A stretch of DNA of 64,000 nucleotides from Zopfochytrium polystomum (taxonomy: Eukaryota > Chytridiomycota > Chytridiomycetes > Chytridiales > Chytridiaceae): positions 25,195 through 89,194 of the forward strand of contig JAIVFJ010000251.1 in NCBI GenBank assembly GCA_025765615.1. The letters are read 5' to 3'. The translations under genes and the position numbers were made by a program. Under the pieces are notes generated by a model. It worked only from the letters and a program-made list of their open reading frames with translations, was not told the DNA's origin and did not search any database. The stretch's first letter is position 1; every line of letters begins with the position of its first letter. This document shows, one piece after another, positions 31,599 to 45,204 of the stretch.

Positions 31599-34500
31599 AT
31601 GCCATCGCCACGCCAATCTCCTCAGCAGCCCTCTCCTGTGCCTGAGCATGCCCCAGATTCGCCTCGGTCGCCTAGTCAGCAAAAGCCACCAGAAGATGAC
31701 GTCGGTTCGGCATCTGACTCCTCGGACGACGTCTCCTCGGGTGCACAAACTTCACCCGAGCCTTCAGCCTCTGTCATCGCCGCAGAAGTTCCGGCCATCA
31801 ATCGAGCAAGTTACCCTCACTCTATCGCAGACATCTCCGAACCAGCAGCAGCATCCTCCACTGGATCATCTGCTCCGGGCAGCCAACCCCTCTCTCCAGT
31901 TCTTCAAAGCAATTTAGGATCGCGTCAGAACTTTGTTCAGGCTGGGTCGTTTGTTGCACCAGCTAACGCCCCTCCTTACCGAGCCGTGTCCTCATTTGCA
32001 TCCCCGTCACCAAATCGGCCTTCTGGTGCTCCGATGCACTTAGTTATGCCAGGCGTACACCCCCCTCCCTCAACAATCTACACCATTCAGCCGCCGAAGC
32101 CAACAGTGGTTTACGGGGCAAGTGCTGGAATCAGCTCTCAGTCCAGTGCCTCGTCATCCTCTACCTTGCAAACCGCTCCCAAGCTTAAGGCGCCAGACGT
32201 GCCCAGGGGACGACCTCCGAATTCGGCTAAAGGAACTCGACCGGCCCAGCCCGTTAATAACCCGCCGACAGTTACCATTGGATCTTATAGAACGAAACTA
32301 CCAGATTCACCCATCTACATGGCTGTGTACAGTGGAGTATCCGTCTACGAGAAGATCATTCGTGGCGTTCCTGTCATGAAGAGAGTCGATGACTATTATA
32401 TGAATGCAACTCACATCTTGAAGGTCGCTGGGTTCACGAAACCCAAACGAACCAAAATTCTTGAAAAAGAGGTGCTTCAGGGCCATCATGAGAAGGTACA
32501 GGGCGGTTACGGCAAGTATCAAGGCACTTGGTAAGTGGTTATCTCCAATGGCGTCCGACGCTAATGAGGTCGTGCAGGATTCCCAGACAAATTGCGAAAT
32601 CGCTTGCAAAACAGTATGGTGTGGATCAAGTGCTAAAGGACATCTTTGACTACACAGGAGATTCATCGCAGACGATCTCGAAGTCAACTTTCATCGCCGC
32701 GGCAACAGCAGCCGCGAAAGCCTCTGCTGCTGCCAACGGAAACCGCAAACCAACAGTAATATACAATAAGGCGCCTCCCGTCCCCACAACGGCGTTAGTT
32801 GCTTCACCACTGCCATCCCCTCCTCGTATTCAAGGATCTCCAAATCGATCGTCCGTTCCTAAGAATGCTGGTGACGAATCCTTGTCACCCTCGCTCAGGT
32901 CTGCACGCCTTCGTCGCCCTGGCCCCGGTGGACAGGCCGAGCCCAACCTCACTCCACAAGAGTCTTTGCAGATGATCAGCCACCCGCACCCTCATTCCGG
33001 CACCCCTATGATGATACACCAGTATATGCCGGTCACACCTCAATACTCTATGTACCACGTGCCTCCGCCACCAGCAGCGTTGAGTTCTATCGGGCCTACC
33101 CAATTATATATGCACTCTAGCGGCTCTGGGTCTCGTGGTGAGAGACTTATTCAATCCTTTGTGCATCCTGCAAGCCGGAACACAAGTCAATCTAGTTTAT
33201 ACCCCGCGTCGAAAGAATCTGAAAGTGGGCCGGGAACAGCCGCTTCGTCGAGAAGAGGTTCTCTTTCTTCTCATCCGAATCCAGATGGACTGCGGACTCC
33301 ACCTCAAAGATCCAATAACCCGAATACGCAAATTGAAGGCTCTGGCCGTGTTTCCCGATTATCGTACGACGAGCGGAGGAGGGAGGTCCTGATGGCGATA
33401 TTTGAAGAGAAAGATCCTATGCTCCTCCTGAGTCTGCTTGCAGATGATTCGCCATCATCTCCTAGCCTGAAGGACGCCGCTTTGCTGTTCGGACTTTCTC
33501 AAAGAACGAACCCAGCTGACGCGTCCTCCAAATCCCACACGAAGTCTCCGGTAACGACTCCAAGTTCGTCAAACCCATTAAACCTCGCGCTCCCGCTGGA
33601 TTCCCATTGCTCGACAGCTCTACATTTCGCATGTGCGTACGCACGACTTGAGCAAATTAAAGCTCTACTCAGCGCCAATGCGGACCCTTGTGCAGCCGAC
33701 TTGGAGTCCGGAGCCACTCCTCTTCACAAATGCGTCGCAATGTCATACGCTTACGACGCCCAAAACTTCGCGGCCATCGTCACTGCATTTGAAGATGCAA
33801 CTGTTGACAAAGCGAAGACCAAAAAAGAGAACGATGGCGACCGTGCCGTGCAATGGTTGGATTATATAGATGGGAGCAAAAACACCATTCTTCACGCTAT
33901 TGCAAAGCGAAGCACCTGTGCCCCTGCTGCAGTGGAGTCGATTGCGGAGTCCGAGGGTCGGCTTGTTGCGCTCTATTATGCTCGCTGTCTGGCACTAAAA
34001 CTCAGCGAACACCTACATCCGTCAAAGCAATCTGCCCCCGAAAGACTAAACACAACAAAGTCATCCGAGGAGGATTCTGGATCTGATTCTGACGACACTG
34101 ATGTCATCGAAGACGAAAACGACGAAGACGCTGCAAGCGATGCAAGTGAATTTTCCGGGGGAAAGAAGCGCAAACAACGTCTTCAGCATGGGCGATCCAA
34201 GCAAAGCAAAGTTTCGAAGCCGGTCAGCTCGTCAAAAGTGCGATTGGACGAAGGCCGAATTTCAGAGTTCGTGAATGCACAGAACGATGATGGCGACACA
34301 GCTCTTCATATTTGCACACGGTCTCGATGCAAACCCCTCATACAATTGTTGTTACAAATGGGTGCCGATAAAGGTATACGGAACAAGAACGGACGAAATC
34401 CGGTGGATGAAGCGGGCACGGATTCGGCGATTGTGGCTTGCCTTTCCGTGAGTGGCCTTTTTTCCATTTCATAGCACTGTTGACGCCCATACTTTACCCC

Positions 34501-35348
34501 TTCAAAAGGCCGAATTACCCGATATCGAGAAATCCATACGCCCGCTTCTCTATGGCGACCTTCACCCTTCAACCGTGATGTCTCCGGAGCCAGATTCTCG
34601 TCGTGTCCACCTTCAACTGAAAGCTGCGTGTGATGAAATAAGCGAGCTTCAAGACCGGCAAGAGAGGTTGGAACGACTTCGGGAACGAAGCGAAGACCTC
34701 CGACTGCAGCTCGACAGAGACGCCTCCTTACTCTCGGAGGCCGGAAACCTCGCCTCGAGCAGTCTGATTGCAGAAAGTGGCGTTGCTAAGGAGACGGGGG
34801 CGGATTCGGACGCCGTCGATCAAGACATTAGAGTACCCCGTGGACGCTCGGCTCCTTTTGGGGAGGGCAGCTCGGCTATGCCAAATCTGGCGGCATCGGC
34901 TCTCCCGGCTCTTCCTACTCCTGCTCTTACTCCCACACTAGCACCACGACTTCCGGCTTCTACAGTCGGAGGCGCGATTAACGCTTCTGGGTCCACTCCA
35001 ACGATTCGGGTCACGTCTATGTCTGGCCATGCAGTCAACGCCGATGTGTCAGTACGGGGTGCTCTTCCCCACAGAGGTGCTCAACCGGAGGTTCCCGCTG
35101 ACAGACCTCAATGGGCGGTAGTTTCTGCCTCAGGATCGGTAGCTCGCCCAGAGTCATCGTCGGCAACCACCCCCCCTGACCGACAAATTCATGGTCTCCG
35201 TCGCTCAGTGGAGGCTCGCAAGAGAATGTTTGACGAGCTTGACAGCCTTTGGCGGCGTAGAGAGAGCAAGGACCAAAGGTACAAAAAGCTGGTGGCCGAA
35301 GCGTGTCAACTTCCACTTGCCATAGTTGATGACTTGCTGAGCAAGTGA
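31599..35348 (+). CDS. APSES/KilA-N transcription factor with ankyrin repeats (Mbp1/Swi4 type)
   Basis: Exons 31599-32530, 32578-34447, 34509-35348 give 1213 codons. The introns are 47 and 61 nt (GTAAGT and GTGAGT donors). The DNA-binding APSES domain spans about residues 233-345: [44 protein letters not shown] joined across intron 1 to [16 protein letters not shown]. Ankyrin repeats follow at about 653-715 ([21 protein letters not shown]) and 875-925 ([28 protein letters not shown]), then a coiled coil at about 970-1010 and a conserved-looking C-terminal helix. Family members drive G1/S transcription as MBF or SBF with Swi6. It is longer than yeast Mbp1 (833) because of a Ser/Pro-rich N-terminal 230 residues and an acidic Asp/Glu/Ser insertion near 820-850. 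The start is the first ATG of the frame. Confidence 0.92.
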
Positions 35349-35482
35349 AGAGTCCATGATTTTTCTCTTTTTTTCCCTCTTGCAATCTTTTTTATTTTCT
35401 CTGTTTTGTGGGAAATGAACGGGTGTGCTTGACAAGGTTTCTTTCTTGATCATCTTCTTTCTTTGCAATTTTTGAATATTCA

Positions 35483-37771
35483 ATGTGCGACAACCCTTCC
35501 ACACCCGGTGGATTCCCAACCGACTTAATCGACCATGACAATAGAGAAGCCAACTCCACGTCCTCCACAGTGGAGGGTGGCAACGATGACCTTTCACTGT
35601 TACACACACTCTCCGAAAGCGCTCACGCAGACTCCGTGCTTGACTCAAGCACAAGTACTCAGTGCAACATGGCTCAAGCAGCCAATGGATTGTCACGACC
35701 ATTAAACGACGTCAACGCCGATATATTGGGCGTGGCGGACAAACCCGATTCTCAAGACAGCGTGGATTCGACATCTCATGAGGAGAGCGAGGAAGAGGAG
35801 GGAGAGCTAAAGGAGCGGACCGGAAGTTTCCATCAGGTTGATGAACTGTTAGTGTCGGAGAGCGCCAGCCCAAAACAGAGCCAAGTCGATGACGTTGGTG
35901 AGGACGCCGACAGCAACAACGACTCTTCGGACGGGTTTGAGGCCATTTTGGACTCATCGCCAACTGCTGGACTGCCTATGAGCATTCCTCTGGACGTTGC
36001 GCAAATCTTACAAGGACGTCTCATGGAAAGCAATACTGCGCTAAAGCTTATCCCGGTAGATGATGCGGTTAGGGCCCAACCGCTTGCGAGCGATGCTGAT
36101 GGCAGTGACGACGATCAGATCGACGACAATGAGGAGTCCGATTTCAATTTCTCTGATTCTGAGTAAGTCGTGGCAGCCCCGTTGAATCTTGGCTCATTTT
36201 TTGCTAGCGAGGAAGCAAATCATGCACGCCCGGCGAGTAAGGTGGCTTCGAAGGCTGTTCGCAAAGATGATGAGAGTGAATCTGATGATGATGAAAATGG
36301 CAGAGGACTTCGAACGAAAAACGAAATTGTTCGTGAGAAACTCATATCCCCCTTGTGTCAAAATAACGGCTTTTGCAACACCTCAGGTTCCACCCGTTGA
36401 CGAAACGGTTCAAATCGAGATACCGCAAACAGCCCGACTCGACTTTGTCGGCATTATTACGTCATTTGTTGAGGACCAAGTGATAATCGAGGCGTCGGGC
36501 TCTGGTGATCACAGAGTGTTAGACGCAGATTCAATCATGGTTTTAGAAGACCGTACGGTCATTGGGAGAGTTTTCGAGACTTTTGGACCAGTCACGAGGC
36601 CCATGTACTTGATTCGACTGGCGAGGAATTCGCCCGTCGACAAGTCGTCGCTTGGGCAAAAAGCCTTTTGCGTACCAGAGCTTGCACATTATGTTTTCAC
36701 AAGCCAGCTTCGATTGATGCAGGGGTCAGACGCATCAAACATCTACGATGAGGAAGTCGGCGAAGATGTAAGAGGATGAACTGCGTCTTTTCTCGCGCTA
36801 ATAGTGTGCGGCAGGAAATGGAGTTTTCCGACGATGAGAAAGAGGCTGAATTCAGAAGGATGAAAAAATCGCTGAGGAAACCCAGGACCGGCGAGCCTGC
36901 GGGACCAAGTACTGGCCCGAGCTCAAACCTGAAACGGCGTGATCGATCAGACCAATTCCAATCGAGTACGGACCGGGCCGAGCGTGCTCCAAAACGACCG
37001 AACGCTGGAGCAGAAGTCATTTCCCAGAGGATAAATAGTGGAAGTATTCGACCGTCGGCCCAGACTGCTTCTCGCAACAGTTCTCGTCCATACGGAATGG
37101 CACGGCCGTTTCAACCACCTCCTCTTCCGAATTATCAGCAACGACCTCAGCAGCAATTTCTAGCCAATCTGGCCGGCCAACCAAACATCAACTCCAACTG
37201 GCACAATCATGCACCTGATTTTAGCAATCGAGCCGTCCTCCCACCATCTATTCACATCAATCCCGCCTTCTCCCCGATGCAACCACAGCCACATGGAATG
37301 GTTGCTACGCCGGCTTCAAACCTTTCGACCTTCCCTGTTCAGGACAACCAACTGGCCACTTTGCCCCTTGCCGTCAATTCTGGGAACACCCAAATGGCGG
37401 CTCAGCTCTTTACACTCATGCAGCAGCTTCAGTTCCAGCAGCAGCAACAGCAGCAGCAGCAGCAGCAGTTTCAACAGCAGGTCCTGCTCGCGGCGGCTTC
37501 GCTTCATTCAGCCTCCGCAAGTGGAAGGCCATTGGACATGAGCAGCGTATCAAGTATATTAAGCTCCTCAGCACGGTTGTCAGCATTGCCAACAACAGCA
37601 CCGTATTTGAGTAACGCCGCACCCTCTCTGGCCGGTCCGATGCAGCATCCACCACCATCATTAAGTTTCCCCTCACCCATCGCTTCGTTGAATTTGGCAC
37701 CGACTTCGAGTCCATCTACCAATCCTACTAGCAATTTTGAAGGCCATCAGCCTTGGAGGAGATTTGGCTAA
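35483..37771 (+). CDS. NAF1: NAF1, H/ACA snoRNP assembly factor
   Basis: Exons 35483-36162, 36208-36328, 36387-36767 and 36815-37771 give 712 codons. Exon 1 and 2 encode an acidic Ser/Asp/Glu-rich N-terminus ending GLRTKNEI. Exon 3 encodes the Gar1/Naf1 beta-barrel (about residues 268-370): VPPVDETVQIEI, DFVGIITSFVEDQVIIEA, VLEDRTVIGRVFETFGPVTRPMYLIRL. Exon 4 begins EMEFSDDEKEAEFRR, typical of the segment after the barrel, then a Pro/Gln-rich tail with a polyglutamine run (about 37434-37471). NAF1 holds Cbf5/dyskerin during H/ACA RNP assembly and is replaced by Gar1; it acts in the nucleus. The intron 2 donor is GTTCGT, chosen because only this site keeps frame between TKNEI and VPP. The gene starts 134 bp after the APSES gene on the same strand. 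Confidence 0.9.
37434..37471 (+). repeat. CAG-type microsatellite coding polyglutamine in NAF1
   Basis: About a dozen CAG/CAA codons in a row, interrupted by one TTT and flanked by FQ residues; in frame with exon 4. Confidence 0.85.
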
Positions 37772-37987
37772 ATGCATCTGAATTATAATAGATATTTTCT
37801 GCATCATCGCTCTGGACGCTACGCTTGTTTACGTTTCTGAACTTCGTTGTTCAACAACACCAACCCTCAGTCGGAGCCCTTGCCATCAGTGCAGGAGGTG
37901 AAAGTGTGTACCCCCCCAAGCTTGGGCCAACAGATTGGTGCGGGGTTTGATTTGGACGTTTGTTTGTCTCACTGGCAACCTCAAAGG

Positions 37988-40327
37988 ATGGCGGCCGTGC
38001 TTGCAACCCCACCATCTCCACCCACGCCCGATTTGACGTCGTCCCCGTCGTCACCCGCAACCGCGGCGAATTCGATATCCTCCCCCAACTCGACGCCCTC
38101 TTCTTCGCCATCACCTTCATCTTCGGCATCGATTGGAACGGCTGCCAACTCCCCGCCGTCCGCACTTTCGTACTTCACTTCACCAAGACGTCCAAGCAAA
38201 ACACCAACTGCCGCACCGTTGGCTGCCGCTGCCCATGGTGAAGTCTACTCATCCGCTGATCCTTTTCAGTTCATCTGCTTTCATTGCTCTAAAGGATCCT
38301 CTTCCCCAATTTCGCATTCTCGATCGTTTCGGCGAAATATGACAGGTATCTCCAACATTGACACAAACCCGCCCGTAAGTTTTGGTCCCGTCGCTTCATC
38401 CAACCTTGCTTTGTGCTAAAGATGGCGAAGTCGGACTCCCTCGGCGCAACATCTCCAATAGGTCCGGTCGGTCCGGTTGCCCCATCTCAGCCTTCTTCGT
38501 CGAGATCACTTGGTTTTCTAAGCGGTTGGAGGAAGTCCCTCAGCTCCAACACATCTTCAAACACATCAGCTCCTTCGGCCTCGCCACTCCGTAATTTCTC
38601 TCTCTCTTCCGACGGCAGCAGGGGCCTGTTCGAAGAACCTACTGTTGTAACGTTTGGTGGCGTTGACCCTTCTACCATCAATAATGGATATGCCTCCGAC
38701 GACGACGACTCCCAATTTATTTTGGCGAGGATCGACGAACGAAGTAAAGGCGAGAAAGATTCGAAGGGGATGTCGAGTTTTGAAGCATTTACAGCGCAGC
38801 TGCGCTCGAGCTTTGCTGGTGTGCGGGAAACAATGGCAGGGGCGTCGTCTACTACCCTGAACGATGCAGAGGGTGAAATTGACTGGGGTCGGTTCCTTTT
38901 TCTCTCAGTGGTACCGTGCTTACGACTTACACATTGGTTTAGACTTCTGGGGCAAAGTGATGAACAACTATGAGGAAATTGCAAGACGGCAGCCCAAGAT
39001 ACTGACAAGGAAGTTACAACAAGGAATCCCAGATGCCATTCGCGGAATGGTCTGGCAGCTTATGTCGAAGGGGAAATCGCTGGAACTTGAGGCAACTTAT
39101 CGAACTTTGTTAACACGATCGTCGTCGCACGAGAAGCAGATCCAGAGAGATCTTGCTCGGACCTTCCCCAAGCATGACCACTTTTCCGAAGTTGGGGGTG
39201 CTGGTCAAGAGTCTTTATTCAACGTCATCAAGGCTTATTCACTCTATGATCCCGAAGTCGGCTACTGTCAAGGCATCGCGTTTATTGCTGGCCCTTTGCT
39301 GCTAAACGTTGGTAGTGCTGTTGGTATGGTCCATTCTAACTTGCGTGCAGATGCCAGATGAAGAGGCTTTTTGCGTTCTTGTTCAGCTCATGAAAGCCTA
39401 CAACTTTCGAGAGCTGTTTACGAAGAGCATGTCCGGTCTTCACCTTCGACTCTATCAGTTCGATAAGCTTCTCGAAGAAATGCTCCCAGTCGTCGCAAAG
39501 CATCTTGAAGCGCAGGACATCAAGTCAACCATGTACGCTTCGCAATGGTAAGCCTCGGAACGTGGATCTTTGAGTTTCTCTGATTCATCTGTTCAAGGTT
39601 CATGACCCTATTTGCCTACCGCTTTCCATTGGAGATGGTCTTCCGCATCATGGACATTGTGTTTGCCGAAGGGATTGAAGTCATTTTTAGATTCTCTTTC
39701 GCATTACTAAAACGAAACCAAGACATGATTTTATCTCTCGATTTCGAGCCGCTGTTGGATTTTCTGAAGATTGGACTCTTCGATGTCTATATCAACAACA
39801 TAAACGGACTGATTCAAAATGCGGCTTCCATTCATATTGCCAAGTCCCGGTTGGACAGACTATTACAAGATCATTTGGAAGAGCTGAAGAAAAACGATCC
39901 GGAGACGCTTACGACCGAAGCCCTTAGAGGTGAAAATAGACGGTTGCAGGAATCGCTTAAAAAGTTGGAGGATGGCTACGAAGCGTTGAATCGCGAGCAT
40001 ATCGATCTGGCCAAGGAACACCTCGACGCGAAAGCTGCTATTGAGCGCTCAAATCTCCGCGTGGAAGAGCTCGAAATGAAAGTTGAAGGCCTACAGGGTG
40101 TTTTGGCTTCAGATCGGTCACAAGCGGAGGCGGATGTCAAAGACGAGATGGATAGGTTGGCCCAGAAGAATTTGGAGCTGACGAGACGCAACTCGGAGTT
40201 GGAGGATACGGTAGAAAGGCTCCAGGCCCTGCTCAAAGATGCGACAACGAAGGTCTCTCTGTTGGAAAAGGAGAAGATGGATCTGCAGGCGAAGTGGGAC
40301 GGATTGCGTTCCGCCTTGAAGAGATGA
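37988..40327 (+). CDS. TBC-domain Rab GTPase-activating protein (Gyp5/EVI5-like)
   Basis: Core exons 38422-38887, 38943-39307, 39351-39547 and 39598-40327 give 585 codons. Two probable upstream exons, 37988-38237 and 38295-38374 (Ser/Pro/Ala-rich), join in frame before the 38422 ATG and give 695 codons; the alternative is a start at 38422. The TBC domain shows GIPDAIRGMVWQLM, the arginine finger in IQRDLARTFPKH and the glutamine finger in GYCQGIAFIAG, so both catalytic residues for accelerating Rab GTP hydrolysis are present. DEEAFCVLVQLM and WFMTLFAYRFPLE complete the fold. The last 150 residues are heptad-rich coiled coil (about 39870-40320), as in Gyp5 and EVI5. Introns are 43 to 57 nt. 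Donor of core intron 1 is GTCGGT and of core intron 2 GTTGGT. It acts on membranes of the secretory or endosomal system; the Rab target is unknown. Confidence 0.9.
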
Positions 40328-40501
40328 CGCGTTTATTTAGTAGTGTCCCCTACCAATCAAGAGTTCTATGAAACAAGGATCGATTCAGCTAGAGAATAAA
40401 GAAAAGTTGAAAGTGGCTTTCTGATGGGAGACATTGTGCCTGTATTCTGTGGTCCAGTTCGTTGATCGTGGTGCCTATAGAAATCACGGCCGTGTCAAAG
40501 A

Positions 40502-41492
40502 ATGAAGCGTGTCAAGGTGGGGACCCGTTTCTGCAAAACCGATCGGACATAACCCTCACGGGCCAAAGAACGTAGCAGTGCCGCGGCCGATCGTCTACGG
40601 ATCCTATGCCGCCAGCATTACCAAGAAAGACCCCCCGCCCAACGATCCGTCCCACACCCACCGGTGGACTGTCTACGTCCGAGGGCTGAACGGAGAAGAT
40701 CTCGGGTACTTTATAAAGAAAGTCTCCTTCAAGCTGCACGAGAGCTTTATTCCCCAAAACCGCAGTTGAGTTCTTCCTAACCCCCTCGGACCTCCTTACG
40801 CTAAACCGTTCCGCCCACCCCACCTTTCTCCCACCCACTCGCAAACACACACACACACACACACACTCGACCCCAAGTCATTGACCGAGCGCCGTTCGAA
40901 GTCACCGAGACCGGCTGGGGCGAGTTTGAGATCCAAATCAAAATCCAGTTCCAGGACCCGCAGGAGAAGCCGTTGATGCTGTTCCACCAGCTCCAGCTGT
41001 ACCCGAAGGACGACTCTGCGAACGCGACCGTCAAGAAACCCGTCATTGCCGAAAAGTACGACGAAATTGTTGAGTACACATCCTCCTGCGCCTACCGTGT
41101 GCCTGGGAGTGGACGGGAAGGGTTTATTTTACTGTTCTAACGGTTTCGATGGGTGGCTGGTGGATTCAAAGGTCTTTAATGAGCCCACCGAGGACATGTT
41201 CAAGATTCTGAACAGCCATCCGCTTGTCAGCGGCGGGAAGAAGCCGACGCATGGATTCAGTTGAGTGCAGGAGGCTTCAGTTGCATAGATCTTTTCTTTT
41301 TTTAAACTTAAGTATCTTCCCACTGGTTCCCACCAACAGCGGTCGAAGCGGAGGCGGAAGAGGCGATGAAATACGCCACGATCAACGAGCGGATCCTGGC
41401 GGAAACCGAGGCGTACAAGGCCCGGTTGATGGAGGCAGAGGAGGCCATCAAGACGCTCCAGGAGGAGATTAGAGCAATGGAGCAGAGCTGAG
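40502..41492 (+). CDS. YAF9: YEATS-domain protein, YAF9/GAS41 type
   Basis: Exons 40502-40516, 40570-40764, 40878-41068, 41172-41259 and 41340-41492 give 213 codons. The 5-codon first exon (MKRVK) is placed because it matches the conserved family start and splices onto NVAVPRPIVYG. The YEATS fold shows HTHRWTVYVRG, DLGYFIKKVSFKLHESF, PFEVTETGWGEFEIQIKIQF and LFHQLQLYP, and the domain ends near residue 130. The C-terminus is an AEAEEAMKY...EEAIKTLQEEI coiled coil, as in GAS41. Yaf9 reads acylated histone H3 within the SWR1 and NuA4 complexes. Three donors are GTTGAG and one GTGGGG; intron 2 contains an (AC)n run (about 40845-40866). The stop lies 87 bp from the stop of the convergent GPN3 gene. 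Confidence 0.93.
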
Positions 41493-41579
41493 GCCAAGCA
41501 AGAAGACGGAAAGGGCAGTTGGCGCGGAAGGCGAACATTATAGTGTATTAAATATTTGTGTATCAGTACAAAAGTCTTC

Positions 41580-42976
41580 TTAGTAATCGTCGTCGTCGTA
41601 GTCGTCAGCCATGTCCTGAGGAAAGAAGAAATGAACGTGTTTAAAGGTGGTTACGGCAAGACGTGGATAGCAGGACGGGAGGAAACTCTGCAATGACGGG
41701 AAGAGTCTCCCACGCAGAGACAAGCCAAACCTCAACCGACCTTTGGTTCCTTTGGTTCCAAATCTTCCCCATATTGTATCGCGTTGTCGACGTGCGACAG
41801 AACCATACTAACAGAGTCTTCGTCGTAGATGTTGAGGGGAATAAAACTGACCATATTGAACTCGTCAATCTTGGGAGGGGTTGACGCTTCAGCATGTAAA
41901 TCTTCGAACGGTTGCATGACCGGAGCGAGGTTTACCAGTTGCACTATAGCCCGATTCAGGGCGTGGAGTTTCGTCTGGGTCGTTTTATTCGCCTCTTCCT
42001 CCAGCAGCGTCGGGTCCGGGTCGAAAAATCTGTGGAGTCCGTGAGGTTCAGCCGGCTATCCGCCACCTCCCCTTCCCCCCAAAGAGACGCTCTCCAATTC
42101 CCCCATTTTTTTTCTTTTCTTTTGGTACCTCTCCATCTCCGCCGAATCCTGCCGCTTGCCCAGCAAGTCCATTTTCGTCAAGACGTTAATGTGCGGCACC
42201 TCGAGCTGGATCATGGCCGACATGGCGCTCATGACGCCTGCGAAAAACTTGGCGCGGTCCTCGATGAACTGGCTGTCGAGCAGGTACACGCCGCACACCC
42301 GGTAACCGTTGCGGGCCATGGTCTCCACGAGGCGGCGCATGATGGTGAAGTGCGTGTACAGCTCGATTTGTCCTGTCGATGGCCGGCCCGGGCGGGCGGA
42401 GGGGGCGGGTGTCACAGGGGGTCTCCTCACAACCTTCGCGCGCTGCTTTCGCAAATATTGCCTCGCCACAATACCTGGACAGTCGATGATCAGGTAGTCG
42501 TCCTCAAAGTTTTCGATTTGGTCTTCCAGCCAGTCGATGTTGTTGATGAGGTATCTGGGGGGGGTGGGGGGGCAAGAACGGGTCCATTATGCAAAACAAA
42601 AAAAAAAAAAAAAAAAAAAAGAAGAGCTTACTCCATGCAGTAGATAAGCCCACCGTTCGGGCCATACTGCAGTTCTTCGACGACATCATCCAGCGAAATC
42701 AGGTCCCGTATGTCTGGGGGGAGAAGGGTGTTTTCGTGTGGAAAGTGAGAAAGAGCGGCCAACCAACCAACAGCCTCAAACACAGGTTTCGGGGGGCAGA
42801 ATAAAAAAAACCGACCGACCGATGGAGGGAGAGTAGCTAAAGTTCTCCGCGGCGGGATCCAGGTTGACGAGGTGGACGGACCGGCCCGACGTCTGGCAAT
42901 GGGTCATCATCGTCGAGCAGTAGGTCGACTTGCCGCTCCCCGCTGGGCCCATGACGAGCTGGCACATCTTGCCCAT
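41580..42976 (-). CDS. GPN3: GPN-loop GTPase 3
   Basis: Six exons on the minus strand, 42820-42976, 42632-42713, 42475-42554, 42129-42372, 41741-42029 and 41580-41615, give 295 codons with all phases matching. Seen in order: P-loop [15 protein letters not shown] (GPN3 has GPAGSGKS where GPN2 has GPPGSGKT), [19 protein letters not shown], the GPN loop [43 protein letters not shown] (the TKxD-type base motif), [14 protein letters not shown], and a last 12-codon exon coding an acidic tail. GPN GTPases act in assembly and nuclear import of RNA polymerase II. Intron donors include GTCGGT twice; an intron holds a 22-base A run (about 42599-42620). Length agrees with the family (about 280). Confidence 0.94.
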
Positions 42977-43518
42977 CTTAGTTTGTTCTGTCGATTTTAC
43001 TAATTGGTTTTCTTTCTTTCTTCCTTTTTTCCCCTTTCCCGTCGACTTGTGGTGGCCGAAAAAGAAAAAAGAAAAAAAGCAGGAGAAGAAGAGAAAAAAT
43101 GAAGACAAAGCCTTCAATGGATATTGGTAGTCCAACCTGCTGCTGAATTGGAAAGAGAAGGGCATGCCACAATGAACATTGTGTGACAGGTGTGTGACAG
43201 GCAATGTAGAGAGTGATCAACAAAGCTCAGGGCGTTAGCCCCGAGCCACTGACACACTGACAGACAAAGACGCAGAAGGAGAGAGGTTGCAGTCTTGCAG
43301 CACAGCCGTTGGCAAACCCAGAACCTCGGACAAACTGAGTGCTGCCCTCACGGCCATTGGCTACTCATGCGGTAAAACCCATTGACTGCGGCAGGACGAC
43401 AGACAGCCTGTTGACTGCAACAGACAGGTGGGCACTGGCTCGAAAGTACTCACAGAATCCAGAGGGAGAAATAAGATATGGGAAGGCTACGCCTTACCGC
43501 CTCGCCAGCGAAGATATT
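42977..43518. other. GPN3 upstream region and repeat edge
   Basis: No gene. A perfect-looking hairpin GCTCAGGGCGTTAGCCCCGAGC sits near 43225-43246, and GTTGACTGC/ATTGACTGC repeats (43381, 43412) recur near 47690-47930. The hairpin could be a Helitron 3' terminal hairpin, but no CTRR end is found next to it. Confidence 0.4.
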
Positions 43519-44591
<1,073 letters not shown>

Positions 44592-45204
44592 GACCATTGA
44601 GCTGTTGAGGTCTCTTTAAAAGCTCTTCCTTGGCTAGTTCATTGGTTTTACCAGTGGCCCCCCATCAATCACAAACAACCACTCTATTCCTATGTTTGAA
44701 TACTTATTCTTACTTTCAAAAGCAACTCAGTGCTGATGCCCCGCATCAAAAAGAGCATCTGGTGTTCCTTGTGCTGAATGGGCCTAAGCACAAGGCGCAC
44801 ACCCTTTATTTCTTCTTATTTCTTCTTATGTTTACTCATTTTTTCTTATTTTCCCTTTTTCCCACCTTTCAAGCCTCTGTCCCTGCACTGATGTGGCCTC
44901 CCAGCCCTCAATTTCAGCCCATCTCAAATTTGAGGCAGGAGAGACACTGGGTGGAGGGGGGTGTGGCTGAAAGATGATTCATTCTTACAAATTGTTCCTT
45001 TCTTTCATTTTCTCCTTTTTCCTATCTTTTGTCTTTTTCTTCTTTTCTTCCTCCTCCTTTCTCTCTCTGATCCCCTTAAATACTGCCCCTCTCCCCCTTC
45101 TTCTCTTCAATAATAACTCTCAACTCAAAAACAATCAATAAGACTCCCCCTTGGGCAGCCCCTGTTTGACTAGTTGCGCCCCTCACATCTCCTTTCAGGG
45201 TGTT
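44592..45204 (-). repeat. Dispersed repeat D, copy 2 (inside the Helitron)
   Basis: Reverse-orientation copy of 29590-30222, with the same landmarks. A promoter-like CCTTAAATACTGCCCC lies near 45073-45090. It abuts the family C LTR at 45205 with no spacer. Confidence 0.75.
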
